From assembly GCA_020635905.1 (NCBI GenBank), contig JACJYV010000016.1, forward strand, positions 1-24,220: DNA of 24,220 nt, written 5' to 3'. Below the pieces are notes generated by a model. It did not search any database, was not told the origin of the DNA, and worked only from the letters and a program-made list of their open reading frames with translations. Origin of the DNA: Bacteroidia bacterium (GTDB taxonomy: Bacteria; Bacteroidota; Bacteroidia; J057; JADKCL01). Made by a program: the position numbers and the translations under genes. Positions 1-8,242 of this stretch are shown piece by piece (the first letter of the stretch is position 1; every line of letters starts with the position of its first letter).

Positions 1-2
1 GT

Positions 3-1205
3 GAAGTAGCAGAAATAATTGCAGGTGGAGATAAACCAAAAATATTTAGTGAAAATAAAAGTGATCTAAATAATATACCTGTATTTGCTAATGCAGAAAA
101 AAAATGTGGCTTAATGGGTTATACAGATAACCCAAGAATAGTTGAATCAGCCGTAACAGTAGCTGCAAGAGGTTCAAATGTAGGGTTTGTAGCTGTAAGA
201 AAAGAACCTTTTTTTCCTGTTGTCAGGTTACTTACTTTAATTCCAAACAAAGAACGACTGGATGTGGATTATCTTTTCTATAATCTAAAACAAAATCGTC
301 CAAATGGCACTGGTTCTGGACAACCACAAATTACGATTCCTGATATTTCAAAGAGAAGTATTTCATTACCATCTCTTCTTAATCAACAGAAAACGGCAAA
401 AATCCTCTCCTCCCTCGACGCCAAAATCGAACTCAACCACAAGATCAACGCCGAGTTGGAGGCCATGGCCAAGCTGATCTACGACTATTGGTTTGTGCAG
501 TTTGATTTCCCCAATGCCGAGGGCAAGCCTTACAAAGCTTCTGGTGGGAAGATGGTGTATAATGAGGTGCTGAAGCGGGAGATCCCGGAGGGATGGGGGG
601 GTGGTGCAATCAAAAATCTTTTTTGCATTAACCCTTCCTTAAAATTACAAATTGGAACTGATGCGAGTTACATTGATATGGGATCACTGCCAAACAATGG
701 CTTTATTACAGAAATCCCATTATCCAAAGAATTTAATGGGGGAATGAAGTTTCAAAATGGCGATGTGCTAATTGCCAGAATTACTCCTTGCTTAGAAAAC
801 GGAAAGACAGGTTTGGTAACGTTTTTGAAAAGTGATGAGGTTGGGTTTGGTTCGACGGAATTCATTGTGTTAAGGGGAAAAGAAATGCCTCTGAGCTGTT
901 TCGGAGCCAACCTGGCCAGATCGGATGTTTTTAGAAAATATGCAATTCAGAATATGATAGGAACATCTGGCCGTAAAAGAGTAGATGCAAAAAGTATTGA
1001 GGTATTTAAATTACCCATCCCGCCAAAATCACTTTTGGAACGGTTTGAGAGAATTGTTCACCCCTATTTTGAAATTGAAACGAATAATTCCCTCCAAAAC
1101 CAAAAACTTGCCGAGCTGCGCGACTGGCTTTTGCCGATGTTGATGAATGGGCAGGTGACGGTGAAGGAGGCGGAGGAAGTGGTGTCGGGGGAACGAAGTA
1201 TTTAA
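3..1205 (+). CDS. hsdS: Type I restriction-modification specificity subunit HsdS, 5'-truncated by window edge
   Basis: DNA-recognition subunit of a type I restriction-modification complex; it directs HsdM and HsdR to a bipartite target. The frame is open to the left edge (first full codon at 3), so about 400 residues are visible and the start lies outside. Layout: end of target-recognition domain 1 (to about residue 120; GGDKPK and FANAEK are typical of this domain), central conserved helical spacer (about 122-197, with QQKTAKILSSLDAKIELNHK and YDYWFVQFDFP), target-recognition domain 2 (about 198-336), and the distal conserved helix (337-400, with LAELRDWLLPMLMNGQ). The two recognition domains are AT-rich and the conserved parts are near 50-58% GC in lines I counted, which fits exchange of recognition domains by recombination. 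hsdM and hsdR are not in the window; they may lie upstream. Family assignment is firm; the target sequence cannot be read from this. Confidence 0.95.
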   Translation, partial: EVAEIIAGGDKPKIFSENKSDLNNIPVFANAEKKCGLMGYTDNPRIVESAVTVAARGSNVGFVAVRKEPFFPVVRLLTLIPNKERLDVDYLFYNLKQNRPNGTGSGQPQITIPDISKRSISLPSLLNQQKTAKILSSLDAKIELNHKINAELEAMAKLIYDYWFVQFDFPNAEGKPYKASGGKMVYNEVLKREIPEGWGGGAIKNLFCINPSLKLQIGTDASYIDMGSLPNNGFITEIPLSKEFNGGMKFQNGDVLIARITPCLENGKTGLVTFLKSDEVGFGSTEFIVLRGKEMPLSCFGANLARSDVFRKYAIQNMIGTSGRKRVDAKSIEVFKLPIPPKSLLERFERIVHPYFEIETNNSLQNQKLAELRDWLLPMLMNGQVTVKEAEEVVSGERSI

Positions 1206-1267
1206 ATGGTCATTATCCTAAAAAAACGAAGAAGTAGGACATTCATTCTTTTCAAGGAATAAAAAAA

Positions 1268-2704
1268 ATGAGCGGATTCAGAATTACCAACGTAACCATC
1301 AAGGGCCAGTTGTATCATTTTTCACCTGACCAAATTGAAGTAGATCCGAATGAGCAGGATCGCCCATACTTAACCCTAATAATTGGGTCAAACGCCACAG
1401 GTAAGAGCAGTCTGATGCGGGATGTCATCAATATTTTTCGGAGGAATTATAGTAGCAATGTAGGTCGGGAAAGGCCACCTCTTTTCAATGTGGATTTCTC
1501 AATGAATGGAAAGGTCCACTCCATTTCCCAATCCGAAAAGGACAGTGTTTTTAGAGACTCGAATGGGCAAATGCCATCCCAAGTGATATCCTTGTCAAAC
1601 AGTTTATTTGATAAATTCCCTTCAGAAGCCCAGTCCGATGATAAATTTTATCAATACATTGGTATCAGAAGTAATACCCCGGCTCATTCCCGTACCCCCA
1701 TTTACGAACTCCTCGATACACTGAATGAAAACACTTCCAAGCAACGTTTTTCGGAAAAAGTGGTTCATATCGCCAAGATTCTGGGCATGAACCCGTTTTT
1801 TGAACTTTTTATTGAGCCTGTAAAAAGCAATCAAAGTCGATGGGAACAGCTTGTTGAGCAGTCGAAAAATCCCGAATCATTAAAAAACTTTTTTATCGGT
1901 CAAAAAGAGGAAACAAAGTCAGCCAAAGTTAAAAACCAAATCAATGACCTTGGATTCATGGAGTATTTAGCGAATGCCTTGAAAAACTCAATAATTCCAG
2001 CAATTCAAAGTAGTGGTAATATTTATTACAAGCTTGATTTTGAAAAGAAAAATGTAGGAGAAAAATTCAGGGACGCATATGATCCGATTTCCTTTTTGAG
2101 GAGAATTAACTACGTTCGCTATTCGGAAATAAAGGTCCAAAAGAAAGGGCTGCCAAACCCAATTAACATTTGGGATTTCAGTTCGGGCGAAATCAGTTTG
2201 CTAATTAATCTTGTTCGTCTGGCAGGTGAGGTTCGCCCGAATTCTTTGATTTTTATAGATGAACCTGAATTGAGTTTGCATCCTAATTGGCAAATGAAAT
2301 ACGTAGAAACCCTAAGGGAATTCTTAAAACAGGTTCCTGGTTGTCACGTTGTAATTGCTACCCATTCTCATTTCATGGTTACAGACTTAAAGCCCAGTTG
2401 GTCGTCGATTTTGGCTCTCAGAAAAAATGAATTCTATGAAGTCGAGGTGGAAAACATTCCCTATTCCACTTTCGGGTGGTCCCCTGAGAATATTCTTTAT
2501 AATGTCTTTGAATTGCCAACCGTACGAAACCATTATTTTGAAATGGACATTCGGAACCTTTTAAGCCTTATTGCAGAAAAGTCAGACGATAAGGAAAAAA
2601 TAGAAGATTTGTTGAAAAGTATTACTCGATTTCAGATTCACGAGGATGACCCCCTGAATTTGGTGATTCAACAAGCTGAAAAATATCTCAAAAATATCAC
2701 ATGA
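1268..2704 (+). CDS. AAA/ABC-type ATPase of an ATPase-HNH pair (Septu PtuA-like)
   Basis: Predicted ATPase of the SMC/RecF/OLD-like superfamily, 478 residues. Walker A is GSNATGKSS at 40-48; an ABC-signature-like FSSGE is at 304-308; Walker B with the catalytic acid is LIFIDEPE (D331, E332), followed by the D-loop region LSLHP (H338); the switch histidine is H366 in ATHSH. The C-terminal part (about 400-478) carries a conserved-looking FELPTVRNHYFEMDIRNLL. Its stop codon overlaps the start of the HNH gene by 4 bases (ATGA), so the two are translationally coupled. ATPase plus HNH nuclease in this order is the arrangement of the Septu anti-phage system, in which PtuA is the ATPase and PtuB the nuclease. 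The start at 1268 is preceded by AAGGAAT in an AT-rich 62-base gap after hsdS. ATPase: certain; Septu membership: inference from order and domain type. Confidence 0.9.
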   Translation: MSGFRITNVTIKGQLYHFSPDQIEVDPNEQDRPYLTLIIGSNATGKSSLMRDVINIFRRNYSSNVGRERPPLFNVDFSMNGKVHSISQSEKDSVFRDSNGQMPSQVISLSNSLFDKFPSEAQSDDKFYQYIGIRSNTPAHSRTPIYELLDTLNENTSKQRFSEKVVHIAKILGMNPFFELFIEPVKSNQSRWEQLVEQSKNPESLKNFFIGQKEETKSAKVKNQINDLGFMEYLANALKNSIIPAIQSSGNIYYKLDFEKKNVGEKFRDAYDPISFLRRINYVRYSEIKVQKKGLPNPINIWDFSSGEISLLINLVRLAGEVRPNSLIFIDEPELSLHPNWQMKYVETLREFLKQVPGCHVVIATHSHFMVTDLKPSWSSILALRKNEFYEVEVENIPYSTFGWSPENILYNVFELPTVRNHYFEMDIRNLLSLIAEKSDDKEKIEDLLKSITRFQIHEDDPLNLVIQQAEKYLKNIT

Positions 2705-3354
2705 AAATATATATACGGTTTCAAAATCTGGATAACCCTATTAGTCTTTCTCAGAATGACCAAACCTTTGCATCAAGGCTTTTGGTAGAGGATGTACCTT
2801 GGGATGGAGAAATCAAAGTTTGTACCTTAAAAAATGCGAAATACAGGCGGGAAGAATTGAAGGAGAAAATAAAGCGTAAATTATTGAGAAATCAAGGAGA
2901 ATACTGCATTTATTGTGGGCTCCATTTTGAAATCTCTCCTAATCCTGAAATTGATCACATCGCTTTAAAGTCAAGGTTTAAGGAACAGTCATTTGAGCCA
3001 GAAAACCTTGTGCTTGCATGCCAAACTTGCAATGGGAGGTCCAGGAAGGGAAAACGTCACATTGTAATCGACCCTAACGCTGGTTTTGTAAAGGAGAACT
3101 ATAAGATCATCCACCCTTACTGGGATGATATGTTTGATCATATAGAGTTTAGTGTGAATGATTCAGACCTTTTGTTGAGTGTGAAGGATAGTTCTGAAAA
3201 AGGGGATTTCAACATTAAAGTATTCAAGCTGATGGATACAGGTCCGGTAATTCTACGGGGTGGATTAATCATGAGGATGGAAAAAGGGCTTGGGTTAGCA
3301 AAAGAAAAACTGATTGAGCGCATTGTTTTAAATCCCCCATCTCCCATTATTTGA
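2701..3354 (+). CDS. HNH endonuclease of the ATPase-HNH pair (Septu PtuB-like)
   Basis: Predicted HNH nuclease of 217 residues. The zinc-binding pairs are C69/C72 (YCIYCG) and C107/C110 (CQTCN); the catalytic DH is D85-H86 (EIDHI) and the HNH asparagine is N102 (ENLVLAC). Residues 136-150 (IHPYWDDMFDHIEF) resemble the segment that follows the nuclease core in PtuB/TIGR02646-type proteins. In Septu the nuclease is thought to cut nucleic acid under control of the ATPase; the 4-base overlap with the ATPase gene fits a fixed ratio of the two products. Codon use is AT-rich like its neighbour (about 30% GC in the first 60 bases). All metal-binding and catalytic residues are present, so the gene looks active. 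The exact subfamily is inferred. Confidence 0.9.
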   Translation: MKIYIRFQNLDNPISLSQNDQTFASRLLVEDVPWDGEIKVCTLKNAKYRREELKEKIKRKLLRNQGEYCIYCGLHFEISPNPEIDHIALKSRFKEQSFEPENLVLACQTCNGRSRKGKRHIVIDPNAGFVKENYKIIHPYWDDMFDHIEFSVNDSDLLLSVKDSSEKGDFNIKVFKLMDTGPVILRGGLIMRMEKGLGLAKEKLIERIVLNPPSPII

Positions 3355-3668
3355 GTAATTATTCATTAATCTATAATTGGGATGAAAGAGTTTAAACCAA
3401 AACCGTATAAATCAAGTAAAAATTGATGAAAACCGTATTAGCTTTAGGCATGGGTATTTTGGTTTCCTTTATGTAAAGGGTAAAGATAGGGAGAAATGAC
3501 TAAAAGATCGATGACCTTAAAAAGGTATGGCCCGCCAGTTACTTTATTCCTTTTAGCGATCATTTGAAAGTAAGGCGATTACTTTACTTGGTTTTCTTTT
3601 GGATTTAGCAGAAAATGTGTACTTTGTTTCTTTGATCAACTGATCTGCCTGCATTCTAATAAATCACA
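3355..3668. other. AT-rich intergenic region with small repeats
   Basis: A 314-base gap without a convincing gene. Visible: a 10-base direct repeat AAAACCGTAT at 3399-3408 and 3429-3438, spaced by 30; a 7-base inverted repeat AAAGTAA/TTACTTT with a 5-base loop at 3567-3585, whose right arm recurs as GTTACTTTATT at 3538-3548; a small inverted repeat ACCTT/AAGGT at 3514-3526. A 16-codon hydrophobic mini-frame (3426-3476, MKTVLALGMGILVSFM) is present but unsupported. A possible promoter at 3598-3626 is listed separately. The inverted repeats could be operator sites for the following gene. Confidence 0.5.
3598..3626 (+). promoter_or_regulatory. Possible Bacteroidota-type promoter for the 735-residue protein gene
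   Basis: TTTG at 3598-3601 and TACTTTG at 3620-3626, with 18 bases between. The Bacteroidota consensus is TTTG, 17-23 bases, TAnnTTTG; here the -7 box is one base short. It lies 42 bases before the start codon at 3669. Confidence 0.3.
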
Positions 3669-5876
3669 ATGGCAACATTCATCCTCCAATGCCAATATCC
3701 TTTTTGGCTACCCAATAAGGCTTTGTTTCATACTCAGATCCGAAGAATTAGGCTTGAAATTTTTCAGGATTGGAAAAATCAACTTGGGAACAAGAATGAA
3801 GTGTATAATCAAAAAAATATCTTTGAGGCCCCCCGGGATTTGATCCGCGATTTGGATTGGAAAATCGTGGGTTTTGAGAATGAGGAAAGCAGTGAAACCG
3901 AATTGCTTAATTCCAGTCCTTTTCCCGTAAATTTTGCCGCAACAAAGGGTGGGGTTTTGGTGGGTAAAAAGTCTTATTCCATTTCAAAAGTGAAAGATTC
4001 TACCGCCTCCGTTAAACCTGAAGAGGGCGGAATAACTTTGCCGCAAGTGCTCTCTATCCCTGATGAGGGTACTGGCCATGCTCAACCCAACGGTAAGGCA
4101 AAGTTGCAAGTACCCAATGAGGCAAATCCAATTTTTACTGCTTTATTAAATAAATTCTCAACGGAACTGAATACTATTAATCACGGAAATGCCCACTTTG
4201 ACCTGGAATTAAAAGAAATAAGCTTTGAAATTTCTTTTCTTGACTGGAGTCTGGGGATGATTTCAATCTCATTTAAGACAGAATTAAAAAATTGGGGGAA
4301 TAAAACCTCCATAGAGAAAATAAAGGATTTAGGGGAGGTTATGCAAAACATATTTACTGAGTCATATAAGGATTTAGAGAGCGTAAAAGGAATATTAAAT
4401 GATAAAAGTCGATGTTTTAAGTTTATTGGAAATGATGAACATAATATTGATGAAATTTTACCCAAGGAAGAGGAGAAGGCCGGGAAAGAAGAGACTTCTG
4501 TGAATCCCCTAAGCGAAATTAGGAAAAGAATAAGAGAATCCTTAAAAAGAAGGGGAGGGTTTAAAAATCCATTTTTCATTTTCTTGGTAGAGATTATTCA
4601 GGAATTTTCAAGCCGTTGTTCAATTGACCTGAAAAATTTAAAAAATTACGGTCCTTTGGTTACTGACGGGTCAAACGGGCATTTCTTCGACACTCAATTA
4701 GAGATCGAAAAGGAATATAAATGGGTTTGGGAAATGTGTCCCTTCTGGAAAAACAAATTAGAAAGACTTAAGTCCAAGGATGAAAACAAAATTCCACCCT
4801 TCAATGAAGCTATTCGGCTCCCATTTGTTTCCATGAATTTTTTATTTTTTCTAAACAAGGGAGAAAATTCCAATAAAGACGACTTAGACGTTTTGGTAAA
4901 GGATGGTCCGCAACAAAAGGGAAATCAGAATAATCCAGACCAACATTTTGATGAGAACACCGGGATCAAACAATTTGGGGCTGGGTTTGATGGAAATTAC
5001 CTTGTAATCTCGAACTCAGATTCTCAGTTGCCAAGTTCGCCATTTGAAGATTCAGGTAAAAATTCTAACGGAACTCCCCCCCATAAACTTAAAAAATACT
5101 TATTCCTTATATACTTAGGTAACATTTACTTTAGTGGGTTAGATCGTATCCAATCTCATCTGGTATCCAGAAATGGGTTGCATGTTGAGTTGATGGGCAA
5201 GGTTGCATCAGGAGCTTTTGTGTTTTCTCCAGACTCTGTTGAAAGAGAAATTCAAAGAATGGAGTCAATGAAAATCGCCATTGAAACAATTCTTCAGGAA
5301 TCTTCAACTGTATTTTTGTGCGACAATCACTACTATCGTACGATGTATGAGGGTATCAGGAAAAGTTTACATTTTGATAGTCTTGCCCAAAACGTACGGG
5401 AGCAATTGCCTTCCCTCATTGAAGATCTCAATTCTGACAATCAAAAACGGCAAGCAGAAAGTCTTTCCGGCTTGAGATATATAACCATGGTCTCCTTGGC
5501 TACTTCAGTTATTGGGTTTTTCCATGATTTATTTGGAATTAAATATCCTGAATTGTGGGATATTTTGGTCCACAAAGGAGTGCTTTGGAGGTTTCCCTCT
5601 GAATGCGAGAGTTTCAGGAAAGGGTTCAATGGGTTTCTGGTAATTTTTGGGGGGCTTATCATTTTAGGCCTAATTTACAACGGCTTTCGAAGCGCCTACT
5701 CAAAGAAAAACATCTTCTACCTATTTGGGAGGGAGGTTTCTGCCATCATATTCTGGATTTTTACAGGCATTTTAAGGTTAGCGATGAGTATTGTAAAATT
5801 AGTTTCTTTAGGAAAAAATTTGTTTTCAAAAAGGAATAAAAGGGGCAGGAAAGACTCTGGTCTACCCGTAGGATAA
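3669..5876 (+). CDS. Unrecognised 735-residue protein with C-terminal membrane segments
   Basis: I do not recognise a family. The N-terminal 600 residues look soluble, with a charged, low-complexity stretch around residues 255-300 (KEEEKAGKEE, then RKRIRESLKRR). A helix rich in charged residues (about 570-600) leads into three hydrophobic segments at about 604-622 (TMVSLATSVIGFF), 655-675 (FLVIFGGLIILGLIYNGF) and 690-712 (VSAIIFWIFTGILRLAM), followed by a basic tail (FSKRNKRGRK). No signal peptide, no nucleotide-binding motif and no nuclease motif are visible. A long helix leading into membrane segments recalls CorA-like channels, but the GMN motif is absent. It shares the AT-rich composition of the preceding defence genes and appears to have its own promoter, so it may be a separate cargo gene of the same island. 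A membrane-acting defence effector is one possible role, but this is inference only. Confidence 0.8.
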   Translation: MATFILQCQYPFWLPNKALFHTQIRRIRLEIFQDWKNQLGNKNEVYNQKNIFEAPRDLIRDLDWKIVGFENEESSETELLNSSPFPVNFAATKGGVLVGKKSYSISKVKDSTASVKPEEGGITLPQVLSIPDEGTGHAQPNGKAKLQVPNEANPIFTALLNKFSTELNTINHGNAHFDLELKEISFEISFLDWSLGMISISFKTELKNWGNKTSIEKIKDLGEVMQNIFTESYKDLESVKGILNDKSRCFKFIGNDEHNIDEILPKEEEKAGKEETSVNPLSEIRKRIRESLKRRGGFKNPFFIFLVEIIQEFSSRCSIDLKNLKNYGPLVTDGSNGHFFDTQLEIEKEYKWVWEMCPFWKNKLERLKSKDENKIPPFNEAIRLPFVSMNFLFFLNKGENSNKDDLDVLVKDGPQQKGNQNNPDQHFDENTGIKQFGAGFDGNYLVISNSDSQLPSSPFEDSGKNSNGTPPHKLKKYLFLIYLGNIYFSGLDRIQSHLVSRNGLHVELMGKVASGAFVFSPDSVEREIQRMESMKIAIETILQESSTVFLCDNHYYRTMYEGIRKSLHFDSLAQNVREQLPSLIEDLNSDNQKRQAESLSGLRYITMVSLATSVIGFFHDLFGIKYPELWDILVHKGVLWRFPSECESFRKGFNGFLVIFGGLIILGLIYNGFRSAYSKKNIFYLFGREVSAIIFWIFTGILRLAMSIVKLVSLGKNLFSKRNKRGRKDSGLPVG

Positions 5877-6053
5877 GTGGTTGCATGTAGTTTTATGGCT
5901 TCGTGCTTTAAGGTTTTCTCAGGACTGGTTGCTTTCTTCATAAAGGTAAAATATCGTTTGCCCATCAGCATACAATCCATTTAACTCACCCCCTCCCCAG
6001 TAAACAATCCCTTTCCCAAAAATCCCCATACCAAATCTTCCTTTCCCCCTCCC

Positions 6054-6079
6054 TTTTTCGCTTCAAAACCCTATATTTA
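6054..6079 (+). promoter_or_regulatory. Possible promoter for the small secreted protein
   Basis: TATATTTA at 6072-6079 differs from the Bacteroidota -7 consensus TAnnTTTG in one base and lies 21 bases before the start codon at 6101. The upstream TTTTCG at 6055-6060 is a poor -33 match. Confidence 0.35.
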
Positions 6080-6100
6080 CACCTCAACCAAATCCAACAG

Positions 6101-6412
6101 ATGAAAAAGATTCTCTTTTTATTTTTCTTTCTGACATTGGGGCTGGGGTGGATCGCTACACCCGATTTTCCAATTCAGACCACCCTCGCTGCCCCTCCTG
6201 CTAAAGATCCCATTCCCCGGCCTGTCGTAGTCAAGGTGCTCAACCTGGCCAGCATTGATTCTGGCATTCCTTATCAAACGCTAATCGACGCCTACGACAA
6301 TGGCGGCTGTAGCGTGAGCTATGAATTTATTAATCCTCAAGGTAATTGTTTCCTAGTGAAGTACACAAGTGGCGGCGGGTTGCTAATCCTCGTGATTGAA
6401 TCTAATTTGTAG
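6101..6412 (+). CDS. Small secreted protein of unknown function
   Basis: A 103-residue protein with a clear signal peptide: MKKILFLFFFLTLGLGW at the N-terminus and a probable cleavage region near residues 28-31 (TTLAA). The mature part is about 70 residues, begins proline-rich (APPAKDPIPRP) and has two cysteines (YDNGGCSVSYEF and GNCFLVKY) that could form a disulfide outside the cytoplasm. No family recognised. The gene has a near-consensus -7 box 21 bases upstream. Its last 11 bases overlap the end of the convergent helical-repeat gene on the other strand, so no terminator separates the two. The signal peptide and promoter make it more believable than a random frame of this size. Confidence 0.65.
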   Translation: MKKILFLFFFLTLGLGWIATPDFPIQTTLAAPPAKDPIPRPVVVKVLNLASIDSGIPYQTLIDAYDNGGCSVSYEFINPQGNCFLVKYTSGGGLLILVIESNL

Positions 6413-7871
6413 CCTTCAGCCATGCAATCGGGTCAAAATACAATTTGACTCTTTGCTCAAATGGATCGGTCAACAAAGCTTCTATTTCCTCCGTAAATTC
6501 AGAGGTGATCCTTGCCTTTTCGGCCTCTGGAAATGGTGCTTTCCGGAAAAAGGACATCATTCTGGTTTCGAATTCAAAAATCCGCCTTCCGTTCCATCGT
6601 TCCATTTCTCTGATTTGACGGGTCAGCAGACTAAATTCTCCCATTTCATAGTAAACACACATCAGGAGAATGCGGGCCATGTTTTGCAGATCAACCCGGA
6701 CCTTTGTATTCTTTACCTCTGTGATTTGGTTCAGCCAAATTTTGGCCTGCCTGAGGTTTTGATTGGTGAATAATACAATTGCCAACGAGAATTGGGCAAG
6801 AAGTTTGTCTTCGAGGCGAAGATTTTTATCAAACTGAACCAATCCCCTTTCCACATCCTTTATAAGATGGATGGCCTTTTGGGCTTCCCCTAAGTAAAGC
6901 AATGTAGCCATTTGGCCAACTACCAAACCCCTCCAAACCCTGGCTTCAATTCGTTGGCTTCGGGTTTTGATGGTTGAGACACGCTTAAGAATCTTGTTTG
7001 CCTCCTCCTGTTTCTTATTCAAAACCAGAATCAACCCGTAATTGGTCAGAGAATCAACGTAAAGGGCGGTGTATTCCGTAATCAGGTGGGAGTGGGCATC
7101 AAATATTTCAATTGCTGCTTTTACCTCACACTCTGATTCTTTGTATTTGCCCAGGAAAAACCAGCAGGAATAGCGCAAAATATGGTAGTACAATTGCGAG
7201 GTATAACACTCGGCTTTCTTATGGTCCGCCAACATGGGATGCTTCAAAATAGGATCAATCAATTTAAGTTCGATTGACCCTCGGGCGGCATAAAATTCCC
7301 GCAAGGTGAGGTAAGAAGTGTCGTAGAGATTTTGATAAACGTGAATTTCGCTTTGTTTCAGGTTGAAAAGGGAAACATCCATGTTTATTTGGGTTATCTC
7401 TCCTGAAACCCGTTCCAGATCTTCGAAATCCACCCAGGCCCGCGAACGAAGGTGATAAATTCGAATCGCAATATCAAAATACTCAGAATCAATCGCCTGT
7501 TGCGCAAGTTTGGCCAATTTGATTTCACTGGGCTTTTGTCCGATTCTGATCATTTCCCGGATTCCCTGAAGCTCTTTTTCAAGCAGGCTCCTGGGATTAT
7601 CGCTGTTCGAGATCAGAGAACCAATGATCCGGTCAAATAATTGACCTTTGGTCCGGGACAGGTTGCTCAGGTGACTGAATTTGGAGCGCAGATTTACGTT
7701 TGTCCAGACACCTTTTTTCAGTTCGTCCTGTATGTCCTGATAAAGTTTCCAGTACTCAATATCATTGACCTCTTTTTGAAGCACAGTCGATTGGACAAAG
7801 CTTTTGAAGGCCAGTTTTGCCCGCTGATTAAGGCTTGCTACCAAAGAAAATAATGGATCAACTTTATCCAT
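6402..7871 (-). CDS. Helical-repeat (TPR-like) cytosolic protein
   Basis: A 489-residue protein made almost wholly of predicted helices with TPR-like spacing (for example residues 205-300 and 340-420). The N-terminus, MDKVDPLFSLVASLNQRAKLAFKSF, resembles the opening of a Bacteroidota family of large helical proteins that begins with a short LxxSLxxxEKRxFK-like segment; this assignment is by pattern memory and moderate. Start choice: the frame extends upstream to 7931, but a near-perfect promoter (7902-7932) overlaps that extension, so the ATG at 7871 is preferred. No signal peptide or membrane segment. TPR-like folds usually bind other proteins; no partner can be named. It converges on the secreted-protein gene with an 11-base overlap. 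Confidence 0.8.
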   Translation of the reverse strand: MDKVDPLFSLVASLNQRAKLAFKSFVQSTVLQKEVNDIEYWKLYQDIQDELKKGVWTNVNLRSKFSHLSNLSRTKGQLFDRIIGSLISNSDNPRSLLEKELQGIREMIRIGQKPSEIKLAKLAQQAIDSEYFDIAIRIYHLRSRAWVDFEDLERVSGEITQINMDVSLFNLKQSEIHVYQNLYDTSYLTLREFYAARGSIELKLIDPILKHPMLADHKKAECYTSQLYYHILRYSCWFFLGKYKESECEVKAAIEIFDAHSHLITEYTALYVDSLTNYGLILVLNKKQEEANKILKRVSTIKTRSQRIEARVWRGLVVGQMATLLYLGEAQKAIHLIKDVERGLVQFDKNLRLEDKLLAQFSLAIVLFTNQNLRQAKIWLNQITEVKNTKVRVDLQNMARILLMCVYYEMGEFSLLTRQIREMERWNGRRIFEFETRMMSFFRKAPFPEAEKARITSEFTEEIEALLTDPFEQRVKLYFDPIAWLKATN

Positions 7872-7901
7872 TGTCAGGGTAAAATTTTTGTCTGTTTGTG
7901 A

Positions 7902-7932
7902 CAAATATATCAAATCAGGGCCAATTCCCAAA
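7902..7932 (-). promoter_or_regulatory. Bacteroidota-type promoter for the helical-repeat protein
   Basis: On the minus strand, TTTG (7932-7929), 19 bases, then TATATTTG (7909-7902), an exact match to TTTG-N19-TAnnTTTG. The predicted transcript would begin near 7895 and leave an untranslated leader of about 25 bases before the ATG at 7871. It excludes the longer reading frame starting at 7931. Confidence 0.75.
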
Positions 7933-8092
7933 AATAACCTTAGGGTAATTATTTGTGATAATTGGTTTTGTTCGGCCTGGACCTATTTCGATGTTTGTAC
8001 AGTTGAATGGATGTTCATTGAAACTAACGAACGAAGGAAGGACAATTGCTGTTTCAGGGTTGTTCGTCGTGTGTTTCCCTCATCAGAGGGAT

Positions 8093-8110
8093 TCCCGGAA
8101 ATTTCCGGGA
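8093..8110. repeat. Perfect 18-base palindrome
   Basis: TCCCGGAAATTTCCGGGA equals its own reverse complement over all 18 bases. As DNA it could be a dimeric protein-binding site; as RNA it has no loop and would need to open in the centre. Confidence 0.85.
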
Positions 8111-8138
8111 TTGGACTCATTTCCTTCCCCCACGGGAA

Positions 8139-8180
8139 GGAGTGAGCCAGGCGATCTGAAAAGATTGTCTGGCTCACTCC
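8139..8180. repeat. Long hairpin with GAAA loop
   Basis: GGAGTGAGCCAG (8139-8150) pairs perfectly with CTGGCTCACTCC (8169-8180); inside, GCGATCT pairs with AGATTGT using two G-U pairs on the plus-strand RNA, leaving a GAAA tetraloop (8158-8161). That gives 19 stacked pairs. G-U pairs and a GNRA loop favour plus-strand RNA. The hairpin is followed by CCCTTTTCT, a weak T-tract, so it could end a short plus-strand transcript. Confidence 0.8.
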
Positions 8181-8242
8181 GACCCTTTTCTCCCAACTGC
8201 TTGCTATCCAGCGCCCAAACCTAAACCGTTTTTTGACTTAGC

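Noticed and set aside
3426..3476. Hydrophobic 16-codon mini-frame (MKTVLALGMGILVSFM)
   Set aside because: Too short to support from sequence alone; no promoter or conserved partner visible.
3669..5876. CorA-type channel assignment for the 735-residue protein
   Set aside because: Only a vague resemblance of long helix plus membrane segments; GMN motif missing.
7872..7931. 20-residue extension of the helical-repeat protein
   Set aside because: A near-consensus promoter overlaps it.
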